Below, piece by piece: positions 27,419-36,155 of a stretch of 64,000 nt of DNA. The stretch's first letter is position 1; each line of letters begins with the position of its first letter. This DNA comes from Brucella haematophila (GTDB lineage Bacteria; Pseudomonadota; Alphaproteobacteria; Rhizobiales; Rhizobiaceae): contig NZ_VCPE01000004.1 in NCBI RefSeq assembly GCF_005938105.1, positions 186,001 through 250,000 on the forward strand. Reading direction: 5' to 3'. The notes under the pieces are model-generated. The model worked only from the letters and a program-made list of their open reading frames with translations. It searched no databases and was not told the origin of the DNA. The position numbers were made by a program, and so were the translations under genes.

Positions 27419-27973
27419 TCAGGCTGCCTTGAGCGTGTCGCCACCGACTTCGCGGTTGCAAGGGCACAGTTCATCAGTCTGCAAAGCATCGAGAACGCGC
27501 AGCGTGTCCTTCGGAGCGCGACCAACATTGAGGTTGGTTGCGTAAACGTGCTGGATCGTGTTGTCCGGATCGACAACGAAGGTGTAGCGATAGGCAACGC
27601 CATCCGGCGAACGAACGCCGAGGCCGTCAACCAGCGAACCATTGGTGTCGGCAAACGACCAGATCGGCAGCTTGTCGAGGTCCTTGTGGTCGCGACGCCA
27701 TGCCAGCTTCACAAATTCATTGTCGGTGGAACCGCCGAGAACAACAGCGTCACGGTCTTCGAAATCCGAAGCCAGGCGGGCAAATTCAGCGATTTCCGTC
27801 GGGCAGACGAAGGTGAAATCCTTCGGGTAGAAAAAGATGACCTTCCACTTGCCTTCGAAGCTCGTTTCCGTCAGATCTTCGAATGCCGAAACGCCGTTTT
27901 CTTCGTGATGGTTGAAGCCGGGCTTTACGCCGGTGACCTTGAAAGAGGGAAGCTTATCGCCAATACCGAGCAT
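27419..27973 (-). CDS. ahpC: Peroxiredoxin AhpC
   Basis: A 184-residue 2-Cys peroxiredoxin that reduces H2O2, alkyl peroxides and peroxynitrite. The peroxidatic Cys57 is in KDFTFVCPTEIAEF, and the resolving Cys lies in the C-terminal ELCPCNREVGG. This AhpC/AhpD type, with two Cys in CPC, is the mycobacterial/Brucella form rather than the enteric AhpC/AhpF form. It is divergent from the OxyR-like gene 153 bp away and is most likely its target. Confidence 0.95.
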   Translation of the reverse strand: MLGIGDKLPSFKVTGVKPGFNHHEENGVSAFEDLTETSFEGKWKVIFFYPKDFTFVCPTEIAEFARLASDFEDRDAVVLGGSTDNEFVKLAWRRDHKDLDKLPIWSFADTNGSLVDGLGVRSPDGVAYRYTFVVDPDNTIQHVYATNLNVGRAPKDTLRVLDALQTDELCPCNREVGGDTLKAA

Positions 27974-28063
27974 CTTAACACCTGCCTGTAAACTCTATAA
28001 AGATTCAGAAAATTCAGAATTTTCAGAACTTTCTGCTTGCGAGTCATCTATAGTCGGCTTGCC

Positions 28064-28113
28064 CATATCGGTCAAAGCGATTAAAGCGATTGTTCATATC
28101 GATTATAACGATA
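28064..28113. promoter_or_regulatory. Probable OxyR-like operator between ahpC and the LysR gene
   Basis: The divergent promoter contains the dyad TATCG-7 nt-CGATA at 28097-28113, with the T-N11-A core of LysR-type sites. A CATATCG word is repeated at 28064 and 28095, 31 bp (three helical turns) apart, with two AAAGCGATT-like copies between. This fits a LysR tetramer bound on one face of DNA. Confidence 0.5.
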
Positions 28114-28126
28114 AGTCCTTCATTTC

Positions 28127-29035
28127 ATGCTCAATATCAGCGTCCGCCAGCTCCACTATTTTCTCTCGCTCGTGCAGGCAGGCTCCTTTTCGCGTGCAGC
28201 GGATGCCGTTGGCGTCACCCAGTCGACGTTGAGCGCTGCCATTCAAGCTCTGGAAGCGGAACTGGGCGTCACATTGATCGACCGTACGGGCCGACGCATG
28301 CAGCTCTTGCCCGCCGGAGATGATTTTCTGGCCCGCGCCCGTGATATTGTTGCGCGCATCGAAGAACTGCCCGAACATGCGCGACAGGCCGAACGCCCGC
28401 TGACCACGCGCCTGCGGCTTGGGGTCATTCCGTCCGTCGCACCTTTTTTCCTGCCGAAAGTCCTGCCTGCGACGGCCAGCGCCTTTCCCGAGCTGCAATT
28501 GACGGTTCGCGAAGGACTGACGCGCAGCCTGCTTGAAAGCTTGCGCTCCGGCACGCTGGATGTCGCGCTCGTGGCGCATCCCTATGATCTCGACGAGTTC
28601 GAAATGGCGGAAATCGGTCATGATCCGTTTTTCCTCGCCGTGCGTCGCGACCACGCGCTTGCCAATCGGGACCGCGTCGATGCCGACGACGTGCTGGATG
28701 AACCTTTCCTGTTGCTGGAAAGCGGCCATTGCCTGCGTGAACATGTGATGGCGGCCATCGGTTCAAAGCCTGCGCAAAGCGGTGGCGACGTGCATGCCAC
28801 AAGCATCATGACGCTGGTTCAGCTCGTACAGTTCGGCATGGGCGTCACGCTGCTACCGGAGCTGGCGGTTAAGGCCAATGTGGCGCGTGGTACCGATCTC
28901 AGCATCGTGCCCTATGAAGGCAAGAACAATTACCGCTCGCTGGTTCTGGCGTGGCGGGCAAATGCGGCCCGGCGCAACGAATTTCAGCTATTCGCCAGCC
29001 ATCTGCGCGACAACTGCATGGGCGACGAAGCCTGA
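28127..29035 (+). CDS. oxyR: LysR-family peroxide regulator (OxyR-like)
   Basis: A 302-residue LysR-type activator. The N-terminal winged helix-turn-helix (residues 4-62) contains AGSFSRAADAVGVTQSTLSAAIQALEAELG. The sensor domain has the OxyR landmark LLLESGHCLREH with Cys202, equivalent to E. coli Cys199. The second redox Cys (Cys208 in E. coli) is not present at the matching place; the next Cys is at the extreme C-terminus. It is divergent from ahpC. The family senses H2O2 and activates antioxidant genes. Confidence 0.9.
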   Translation: MLNISVRQLHYFLSLVQAGSFSRAADAVGVTQSTLSAAIQALEAELGVTLIDRTGRRMQLLPAGDDFLARARDIVARIEELPEHARQAERPLTTRLRLGVIPSVAPFFLPKVLPATASAFPELQLTVREGLTRSLLESLRSGTLDVALVAHPYDLDEFEMAEIGHDPFFLAVRRDHALANRDRVDADDVLDEPFLLLESGHCLREHVMAAIGSKPAQSGGDVHATSIMTLVQLVQFGMGVTLLPELAVKANVARGTDLSIVPYEGKNNYRSLVLAWRANAARRNEFQLFASHLRDNCMGDEA

Positions 29036-29041
29036 CCTGAG

Positions 29042-30118
29042 CTACAGAACGCCCCAGGCGCGAAAGCGGCCCCGACCCGTCATTTCCCGCAGGTTGAGTT
29101 CACCGATCAGCTTCAACGCGCCCTGCTGCGTGACTTGCAGTTCCTTCTCGATCATCTGGCTTGAAACCAGTGGATTGCTCAGGATCAGCTCCATCAATTG
29201 CGGCAAACGCGATGAAGAACGGCGGCCCTTCAGCTTGCGCTGCATTTGCTCGCGCGCCAGCATCAGGCGGTCATGCTCCTTCATGCCCGCTTCGGCAGCT
29301 TCTTCGATTGCTGCCAGAAAAACCTTGAGACGCATCAGCCGGTTCGGCGCACGGCGTTCATTCGGTTTCTTCGTCTGCAATCCGACGCTGATCGCGGGCA
29401 GATGATGGGCGGCAATGCCCGACTGGCTCAGGAATGAAGCCGTCAGCAGGCGGCCAATCCAGGATGAACGCTGCACCACCTGCATCGAAAACCATGCGTC
29501 ATGCATGATTGCGGCACGCAGGAGCGGCGGCAAATGCCGGGTTGAATCGAAAATATCGCGCCATTCTTGCAGACGCTCGGCCTCGTCCCAGTCGTCTTCA
29601 TAGATCAGCGTATCGCGTGGCAACGGCTTCGGCTTGCGGGTTTCACCCGTCACGCCTTTCAACAGGGCATCAGTCCGTGCCAAAAGCGCATCGATATCAT
29701 CGAGCAGCGGATCGCTGTCATCATCATCTGACAGGGCGGATGGCTCCGGCTCCGGTGTTTCAGCGATGTCGGGGTTAAGTCCCAAGAGCTGCCGCATACC
29801 GACAGGGCTCATCGCCCAGCCAGCCGCGCGGCTCGCAATCTGGCGGCGCATGCGCAGCACCGCATGGGCGACGGTCAGGGCATGGCTCGGCGTGCGGCTA
29901 TCCATCAGCGCATCATGGAGCACCAGATCTTCCAGATGCACCAGTTCGCCTTCCAGCCACATGGATGAAACGGCATCATGCATATGCATGCGCCGTATCA
30001 ATCCGTCACAGATGGGAGAACGCGCCAGCCGCTCATCCAGCCGTGTCAGCGCGGCAGTCGCGCCAGTCACGGCCAGGAAAAGTTCCTCAAGCGGCAGGTC
30101 ATCGATTTTGTAAGCCAT
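29042..30118 (-). CDS. RHE_PE00001-family protein (DUF1612 plus C-terminal helix-turn-helix)
   Basis: A 358-residue protein of a family restricted mostly to Hyphomicrobiales and often plasmid- or chromid-borne. The N-terminal part (GATAALTRLDERLARSPI, HDAVSSMWLEGELVHLEDLVLHDA) resembles a Fic-like helical scaffold. An acidic linker lies near 125-145 (SDDDDSDPLLDD). The C-terminus has a predicted helix-turn-helix (SSQMIEKELQVTQQGALKLIGELNLRE, about 319-345). Its function is unknown to me. It converges with the OxyR-like gene with only 6 bp between stops. Confidence 0.8.
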   Translation of the reverse strand: MAYKIDDLPLEELFLAVTGATAALTRLDERLARSPICDGLIRRMHMHDAVSSMWLEGELVHLEDLVLHDALMDSRTPSHALTVAHAVLRMRRQIASRAAGWAMSPVGMRQLLGLNPDIAETPEPEPSALSDDDDSDPLLDDIDALLARTDALLKGVTGETRKPKPLPRDTLIYEDDWDEAERLQEWRDIFDSTRHLPPLLRAAIMHDAWFSMQVVQRSSWIGRLLTASFLSQSGIAAHHLPAISVGLQTKKPNERRAPNRLMRLKVFLAAIEEAAEAGMKEHDRLMLAREQMQRKLKGRRSSSRLPQLMELILSNPLVSSQMIEKELQVTQQGALKLIGELNLREMTGRGRFRAWGVL

Positions 30119-30167
30119 ATTCGCATATCGCAGCCTCGCGACCGGAAAGGCAAACGGAAATCAACGC

Positions 30168-31172
30168 TTAAGCAAGAACGTCCGCAACTTTCACCGTGCG
30201 CCCCTCTTTAACCGAGCGCAACGCCGCCTCGGCCAAAGCAAGGGCCTGCAAGCCATCCTCGGCGGAAGGCGACGGCGCTTTGCCGCTATCCAGCGCATCG
30301 ATGAAAGATGCGATTTCCGCCGCATAGGCCTGTGTATAGCGCGTCATAAAAAAATCGTGCAGCGGCGGACGGGTGTAACCATCCTTGGACGCCACCTCAA
30401 TTGACACCGGACGCTGGTTTTCCGCCGATGCCGCGCCCAGCGAGCCATGTACTTCGATACGCTGATCGTAGCCATAGGAGGCGCGACGCGAATTGGAGAT
30501 AACGCACTGACGACCGGAAGCCGTGGTGAGGATAACACTGGCGCTATCATAATCGCCAAGTTCGCCAATCTTCGGGTCCACCAGCACCGAGGCTGTGGCC
30601 GAAACGCTGTCGATCTCCTCGGCCAGAAGAAACCGCGCCATGTCAAAATCATGGATCGTCATGTCGCGGAAAATCCCGCCTGAAACCTTGATATATTCAG
30701 CTGGCGGCGCGCCGGGATCGCGGCTCGTGATCGTGACCATTTCGACCTTGCCGATCTGGCCGTCGTCAATCGCCTTGCGGACCGCTGCAAAATGCGGATC
30801 GAAACGGCGGTTAAAGCCGAGCATCACCTTCGCGCCAGTCTCCTTGATGACTTTCAGGCAAGCCCGCACCCGGGCAATGTCGAGATCAATTGGCTTTTCG
30901 CAGAACACCGCCTTGCCCGCCCGCGCAAAGCGCTCGATCAGATCGGCATGGGTGTTGGTCGGCGTGCAGATCAACACCGCATCAACGTCATCCGACTTTT
31001 CGATCTCTTCGATTGTGCGCACATCCGCACCTGCGGCGTCGGCGATGGCATGCGCCGCCGCTTCGTTGGCGTCGGCGACGGCAACCAGCCTGGCGCGCCT
31101 GTCCGACGCTATCGCGCCCGCATGAACTTTGCCGATGCGACCTGCGCCAAGCAGTGCCAGACGTGTCACCAT
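30168..31172 (-). CDS. iolG: Inositol 2-dehydrogenase
   Basis: A 334-residue NAD-dependent GFO/IDH/MocA-family enzyme oxidising myo-inositol to 2-keto-myo-inositol (scyllo-inosose), the first step of inositol catabolism. The Rossmann motif is LALLGAGRIGKVHAGAIA (residues 4-21); the catalytic CEKPIDL stands near 95; GGIFRDMTIHDFDMARFL carries the conserved Asp and His. The ATG at 31172 is preceded by GGGAGG; the longer frame has no support. It is divergent from iolR, apart from the iolCDEB cluster but under the same predicted regulator. Confidence 0.93.
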   Translation of the reverse strand: MVTRLALLGAGRIGKVHAGAIASDRRARLVAVADANEAAAHAIADAAGADVRTIEEIEKSDDVDAVLICTPTNTHADLIERFARAGKAVFCEKPIDLDIARVRACLKVIKETGAKVMLGFNRRFDPHFAAVRKAIDDGQIGKVEMVTITSRDPGAPPAEYIKVSGGIFRDMTIHDFDMARFLLAEEIDSVSATASVLVDPKIGELGDYDSASVILTTASGRQCVISNSRRASYGYDQRIEVHGSLGAASAENQRPVSIEVASKDGYTRPPLHDFFMTRYTQAYAAEIASFIDALDSGKAPSPSAEDGLQALALAEAALRSVKEGRTVKVADVLA

Positions 31173-31288
31173 TGCCTCATCCCTCCCAGGAAACAGCCGT
31201 TGAACGGCTACAAAAATGCTTGATATTCCCACCGATGCATTTACCGCTAAATTGCCCCGTTTATTGGGGATCACGCGCAAGGCATATT

Positions 31289-31302
31289 GGAATATTTATT
31301 CT
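31289..31302. promoter_or_regulatory. Predicted IolR operator between iolG and iolR
   Basis: GGAATATTTATTCT fits the rhizobial IolR consensus GGAA-N6-TTCC with one mismatch. It lies in the iolG-iolR divergent promoter and would let IolR control iolG and itself. Confidence 0.6.
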
Positions 31303-31357
31303 ATTTTGCTAGAATGTAGCATAAAGATTGTCAAGACACCCTTTTGGAAAGTCCGCG

Positions 31358-32188
31358 ATGGATAGTGTTTCCACTTCATCCCCAGCCCCAACAACCGTCA
31401 AGGAATTTGAAGCGCGTCTGCTGGAAGTTTCCGACCGTCTGCCAAAACGGCTCAAGCAATGCGCGGATTTTGTCGCGGCCAATCAGGATCGCATCGCGGT
31501 TTCGACAGTGGCGGAAATGGCCGATGGCGCAGGTGTTCAAAGCTCTGCCTTCATGCGGTTTTGCCAATTGCTCGGCTTTTCCGGCTTCTCGGAAATGCAG
31601 AAGCTTTTCCGCGAATCCTATGCTGGCGGCTGGCCGGATTATTCGACCCGTCTGGAACATCTGCGCGAGACAGCAGCCAACAGCGCGCCTGCCTTGCTGG
31701 CCGAGTTTGCCGAAGCCGGTCGCACATCGCTTGAAGGCCTGCTCAAGACCATAGAACCGGAAGCGCTGGAAAGAGCCGTGGAGATTCTGGCGCGCGCCGA
31801 GACCATCCATCTCGTCGGCATCCGCCGCGCATTTCCGGTGGCAAGCTATCTCGCTTATGCGCTGGAAAAGATGCAGGTTCCGGCCATGCTGCACAGCGCC
31901 GTCGGCAAGCTGGAAAACATGCACGCCATCCGCAAAGGCGATGTGCTTTTGGCAATCACCTTTTCTCCCTACTCTGCTGAAACCATAGAGATGGCGGAAT
32001 CAGCTGCCGCTCGCGGCATCGATGTCGTTGGCATCACGGACACGATCGTCAGTCCCCTGAGCAAGCTTTCACGCCAGACCTTGCTTGTGTCCGAAGTGGA
32101 TTTCGGCGCTTTCCGCTCTCTTTCCGCAACCCTTTGTCTGGCCATCGCGCTTGCCGTCGCGGTCGGCACCGCCCGCCAATCGGGCTAG
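31358..32188 (+). CDS. iolR: RpiR-family transcriptional regulator of inositol catabolism
   Basis: A 276-residue RpiR-type repressor. The N-terminal HTH_6 domain (about 1-85) contains LPKRLKQCADFVAANQDRIAVSTVAEMADGAGVQSSAFMRFCQLLGFSGF in family-typical order, and the SIS sugar-phosphate domain (about 125-265) contains IHLVGIRRAFPVASYLAYAL and VLLAITFSPYSAETIEMAE. In rhizobia this protein represses iol genes until an inositol catabolite binds. It lies between iolG and iolC. The ATG at 31358 has GGAAAG upstream. Confidence 0.92.
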   Translation: MDSVSTSSPAPTTVKEFEARLLEVSDRLPKRLKQCADFVAANQDRIAVSTVAEMADGAGVQSSAFMRFCQLLGFSGFSEMQKLFRESYAGGWPDYSTRLEHLRETAANSAPALLAEFAEAGRTSLEGLLKTIEPEALERAVEILARAETIHLVGIRRAFPVASYLAYALEKMQVPAMLHSAVGKLENMHAIRKGDVLLAITFSPYSAETIEMAESAAARGIDVVGITDTIVSPLSKLSRQTLLVSEVDFGAFRSLSATLCLAIALAVAVGTARQSG

Positions 32189-32230
32189 GGCGGCGCTGTT
32201 TCTCATCAAAGCCGCCCTAGCATTTTGTTT
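32184..32230 (+). terminator. Terminator of iolR
   Basis: A perfect 11-bp stem (GCTAGGGCGGC at 32184-32194 with GCCGCCCTAGC at 32211-32221), then ATTTTGTTT. The first arm includes the iolR stop codon. Confidence 0.85.
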
Positions 32231-32303
32231 ATACGCATTTCCGAACGCAAAACCGCTTCACACTTTTGCTGGAAATGCTTGCATTCTATTTTTCGGTTGA
32301 AAT

Positions 32304-32336
32304 GGAATAATAAATCCATTTTAATCAGAAATGGAA
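32304..32336. promoter_or_regulatory. Predicted IolR operator upstream of iolC
   Basis: GGAATAATAAATCC at 32304-32317 matches GGAA-N6-TTCC with one mismatch and lies inside the longer dyad ATGGA..TCCAT (32302-32319). A second ATGGAATAA half-site begins at 32331. Both sit in the iolC promoter region. Confidence 0.6.
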
Positions 32337-32403
32337 TAACTGCTATGCGCACAGAATCGCATTGCGGTCATCATAAGAGATGCCGAGGGAGGAAGCGCAT
32401 TTC

Positions 32404-34308
32404 ATGGAGAAGCCGCTCGACTTGATAACGATTGGCCGGTCTTCGGTGGACCTCTATGGCGCGCAGATCGGCGGCCTTCTCGAAGATATGGCTTCCTTCA
32501 ACAAATATGTCGGCGGCTCACCGACCAATATCGCCACGGGCACCGCCCGGCTCGGCCTCAAATCCGCGCTGATCACGCGGGTGGGCGATGAACATATGGG
32601 GCGTTTCCTGCTGCGCGAGCTGGAACGGGAAGGTGTCGACACGCGCGGCATCGTCACCGATCCGCAGCGTCTGACGGCACTGGTCATTCTGGGCATCCGT
32701 GACCAGCAGCATTTTCCGCTTATCTTCTACCGCGAAAACTGCGCCGACATGGCGCTCTGCGAAGACGATATCGATCCGGATTTCATCGCTGAGGCTGGGT
32801 GTGTTCTCGCAACTGGCACCCATCTGTCGCATCCGCGTACCGAAGCCGCTGTTCTCAAGGCGCTGCGTCTTGCGCGCCAGAATGGCAGCCGCACCGCGCT
32901 CGATATCGACTTTCGGCCCAATCTCTGGGGCCTGTCGGGCCATGGCGATGGCGAAAACCGTTTCATCGAGTCGGTTGCCGTCACTGCCAAGCTGCAATCG
33001 AGCCTGCCGCTGTTTGACCTCATCGTCGGCACGGAAGAAGAGTTTCACATTGCGGGCGGCTCAACCGATACGCTGGTAGCCCTCAACGCTGTTCGCAAGA
33101 TCACCGATGCAGTGCTCGTCTGCAAACGCGGGCCGATGGGCGCGGTAGTTTTCGAAGGCGCTATTCCGGACAATCTCGACAAGGGACAGAGCGGAGAAGG
33201 CTTTCCCATCGACGTTTTCAATGTGTTGGGCGCGGGCGACGGCTTCATGTCCGGTCTGTTGCGTGGCTGGCTGAAAGGCGAAGACTGGCCGACCAGCCTC
33301 AAATTCGCCAATGCTTGCGGCGCCTTCGCCGTCTCCCGGCATGGCTGCACGCCTGCTTATCCAAGCTGGGAGGAAATGCAATATTTCTTCCGCACCGGCA
33401 TTCGCGATCAGGCGCTGCGCAAGGATGCGCAACTGGAACAGGTGCACTGGTCGACCAACCGCAATGGTGAATGGCCGCATATGCGGGTCTTTGCTTTCGA
33501 TCATCGCATTCAGCTGGAAGAAATGGCTGCCGAAGCTGGCGTGGATAGTGCCAAGATCGGTGAGTTCAAACGGTTGTGCCTTGATGCAGCCTTGCAGGTT
33601 TCCGGCGGAAGCGGCGGCTATGGCATTCTATGCGACGGCAGGCTGGGCCGGGATGCGCTCTATCGTGCGGCAGGTTCCGGTCTGTGGATCGGACGACCGA
33701 CCGAATGGCCGGGATCGCGTCCGCTGCAGCTTGAACCGGACCTTGGGGCGGATTGCGGCGGCCTTGTTGAATGGCCGGTCGAGCATGTGGTGAAGCTCCT
33801 GTGCTTCTACCACCCGGACGATACGGCAGACATGAAGGCTGAACAGGAAGCCATCGTCAAACGGCTTTTCACGGCGGCGCGACGCAACCGGCTGGAATTT
33901 CTGCTGGAGGTCATTCCGTCCAAGCCAGGCCCCGTCGATGATGAAACCACCGCGCGCGTCATCCAGCGTTTCTATGATATCGGCGTCTATCCCGACTGGT
34001 GGAAGCTGGAGCCGATGAAGACCAAGGCGGCCTGGGCCAATGCCTGTGAAGCCATCACCCGTAACGATCCATACACCCGTGGTATTGTCGTTCTTGGGCT
34101 CGATGCGCCAGCGGAGGAGCTGGAATCGAGCCTCGCGGTAGCTGCGGGCTTCGATCTTGTGAAAGGTTTTGCCGTCGGCAGAACCATCTTCGGTGATGCA
34201 GCGCGCAAATGGCTGAACGGCAAGATCAGCGATGATGAGGCCATTGCCGACATGGTCGCGCGCTACAAAAACCTGTGCGATGTCTGGGACAAAGTGCGCA
34301 GACACTGA
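32404..34308 (+). CDS. iolC: 5-dehydro-2-deoxygluconokinase fused to a DUF2090 domain
   Basis: A 634-residue two-part protein. Residues 1-320 are a PfkB-family kinase (DLITIGRSSVDLYG at the start; GAGDGFMSGLLRGWLKG as the catalytic signature) that phosphorylates 5-dehydro-2-deoxygluconate. Residues about 325-634 are a DUF2090, TIM-barrel/aldolase-like domain (RVFAFDHRIQLEEMAAEAG; KPGPVDDETTARVIQRFYDIGVYPDWWKLEP). That domain is a plausible stand-in for the IolJ aldolase, which is not seen elsewhere in the cluster. First gene of the iolCDEB operon; GGGAGG supports the ATG at 32404. Confidence 0.94.
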   Translation: MEKPLDLITIGRSSVDLYGAQIGGLLEDMASFNKYVGGSPTNIATGTARLGLKSALITRVGDEHMGRFLLRELEREGVDTRGIVTDPQRLTALVILGIRDQQHFPLIFYRENCADMALCEDDIDPDFIAEAGCVLATGTHLSHPRTEAAVLKALRLARQNGSRTALDIDFRPNLWGLSGHGDGENRFIESVAVTAKLQSSLPLFDLIVGTEEEFHIAGGSTDTLVALNAVRKITDAVLVCKRGPMGAVVFEGAIPDNLDKGQSGEGFPIDVFNVLGAGDGFMSGLLRGWLKGEDWPTSLKFANACGAFAVSRHGCTPAYPSWEEMQYFFRTGIRDQALRKDAQLEQVHWSTNRNGEWPHMRVFAFDHRIQLEEMAAEAGVDSAKIGEFKRLCLDAALQVSGGSGGYGILCDGRLGRDALYRAAGSGLWIGRPTEWPGSRPLQLEPDLGADCGGLVEWPVEHVVKLLCFYHPDDTADMKAEQEAIVKRLFTAARRNRLEFLLEVIPSKPGPVDDETTARVIQRFYDIGVYPDWWKLEPMKTKAAWANACEAITRNDPYTRGIVVLGLDAPAEELESSLAVAAGFDLVKGFAVGRTIFGDAARKWLNGKISDDEAIADMVARYKNLCDVWDKVRRH

Positions 34309-34328
34309 TTCATATGTCGGGAGGAGAC

Positions 34329-36152
34329 ATGACAACCGTTCGACTGACCGCCGCGCAAGCGCTGGTGCGTTATCTCGCGAACCAGATGACGCCGGAAGGC
34401 GACACATTCATCGCAGGCGTCTGGGCCATTTTCGGTCATGGCAATGTGGCGGGGCTGGGTGAAGCGCTCTATGGCATCCGCGAGCAACTGCCGACTTGGC
34501 GCGGCCATAACGAGCAGACCATGGCCCATGCGGCCATCGCCTATACCAAGCAGCTTGGCCGCAAACGCGCCTGCGCCGTCACATCCTCCATCGGCCCCGG
34601 CGCAACGAATATGGTAACAGCGGCGGCGTTGGCCCATGTGAACCGCCTGCCCGTTCTGCTTATTCCGGGCGATGTTTTCGCCAATCGCGGCCCTGATCCT
34701 GTACTGCAGCAGATTGAGGATTTCGGCGACGGCACTATGACCGTCAATGACTGTTTCCGTCCGGTGAGCCGCTATTTCGACCGCATCACCCGGCCGGAAC
34801 AGCTTCTTACCGCCTTGCCCCGCGCCTTCCGCACCATGACCGACCCGGCCGATTGCGGCCCGGTGACGCTCGCTTTTTGTCAGGACGTTCAAACGGAAGC
34901 CTATGACTGGCCGCTGGAATTCTTTGCGCCTAAAGTCTGGCATTGGCGTCGCCCTCCACCCGATGAGCTGGAGCTGGCAACCGCCATCGCAGCCATAAAG
35001 AGTGCATCCAAGCCTGTGATCGTCGCGGGCGGCGGCGTGCATTATTCCGGCGCACACGAGGCTTTGAAACAATTTGCCGAAGCGCACGGCATTCCCGTCA
35101 TTGAAACGCAGGCCGGCAAATCCGCGCTGCCATGGGATCACGCGCTTAACTTTGGCCCCGTCGGCGTGACGGGCGCCGATAGCGCCAATGCCATTGCCGC
35201 CGAAGCGGATCTGGTGATCGGCGTCGGCACCCGCTTTCAGGATTTCACCACCGGCTCATGGGCTTTGTTCAAGCATCCGGGTCGCAAACTGCTGTCGCTC
35301 AACGTTCAGCCCTATGACGGGTCCAAGCACAATGCACTGCCTTTGGTGGCAGACGCGCGGATCGGGTTGCAAGCACTTAACGCTGGGCTTTCGGGTTACA
35401 AGCGCCAGCCGGTCGACACGCGCTTGAAAGACAAATGGTTCGCCGATGCGGACCGGATTACCGCAGCACCGGCGGAGGGCAATGCACTGCCCACCGACAT
35501 GCAGGTCATTGGTGCCGTGCAGCGCCAGTCACGCGAGAACACGGTCGTCATGTGCGCAGCTGGCACGATGCCGGGCGAGCTGCACCAGCTCTGGAAAGCC
35601 GGGCGCACCATGTCCTATCACATGGAATATGGCTTCTCCTGCATGGGCTATGAAATCGCGGGCGGCCTTGGCATCAAAATGGCTGAGCCGGATCGCGACG
35701 TCATCGTGATGGTTGGCGATGGCTCCTACATGATGGCCAATTCCGAACTCGCCACCGCCGTGATGCTTGGCCAGAAAATCACCGTTGTCCTGACCGACAA
35801 TCGGGGCTTTGGCTGCATCAATCGCCTCCAGATGGCCACCGGCGGCGCGGAGTTCAACAATCTGCTCGACCATTCGGCCCATGTGAACCCGTCGCAAATC
35901 GACTTTGCCGCGCATGCCCGCGCCATGGGTGCGGATACGCGCAAGGTTACCTCGATCCAGGAGCTGGAAGCGGCCCTTGCCGAAACGCGCGAGAGCCTGC
36001 GGACAAGCGTTATCGTCATCGATACCGATCCCTATCCAACGCCCGACACCGGCGGCTGGTGGTGGGACGTTGCCGTGCCGGAAGTATCGGAGCGCGAACA
36101 GGTGCGCGCAGCCCGCCGTGACTATGAAGCCCAGCTCAAGGAAAGAAACTGA
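34329..36152 (+). CDS. iolD: 3D-(3,5/4)-trihydroxycyclohexane-1,2-dione acylhydrolase
   Basis: A 607-residue thiamine-diphosphate enzyme that opens the inositol-derived ring. The N-terminal part has AGVWAIFGHGNVAGLGEAL and the ThDP Glu region RGHNEQTMAHAAIAYTKQ; the C-terminal ThDP/Mg motif is MVGDGSYMMANSELATA. The central Rossmann-like domain is normal for the family. The ATG at 34329 follows GGGAGGAG. It stands 20 nt behind iolC. Confidence 0.95.
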   Translation: MTTVRLTAAQALVRYLANQMTPEGDTFIAGVWAIFGHGNVAGLGEALYGIREQLPTWRGHNEQTMAHAAIAYTKQLGRKRACAVTSSIGPGATNMVTAAALAHVNRLPVLLIPGDVFANRGPDPVLQQIEDFGDGTMTVNDCFRPVSRYFDRITRPEQLLTALPRAFRTMTDPADCGPVTLAFCQDVQTEAYDWPLEFFAPKVWHWRRPPPDELELATAIAAIKSASKPVIVAGGGVHYSGAHEALKQFAEAHGIPVIETQAGKSALPWDHALNFGPVGVTGADSANAIAAEADLVIGVGTRFQDFTTGSWALFKHPGRKLLSLNVQPYDGSKHNALPLVADARIGLQALNAGLSGYKRQPVDTRLKDKWFADADRITAAPAEGNALPTDMQVIGAVQRQSRENTVVMCAAGTMPGELHQLWKAGRTMSYHMEYGFSCMGYEIAGGLGIKMAEPDRDVIVMVGDGSYMMANSELATAVMLGQKITVVLTDNRGFGCINRLQMATGGAEFNNLLDHSAHVNPSQIDFAAHARAMGADTRKVTSIQELEAALAETRESLRTSVIVIDTDPYPTPDTGGWWWDVAVPEVSEREQVRAARRDYEAQLKERN

Positions 36153-36155
36153 CCG

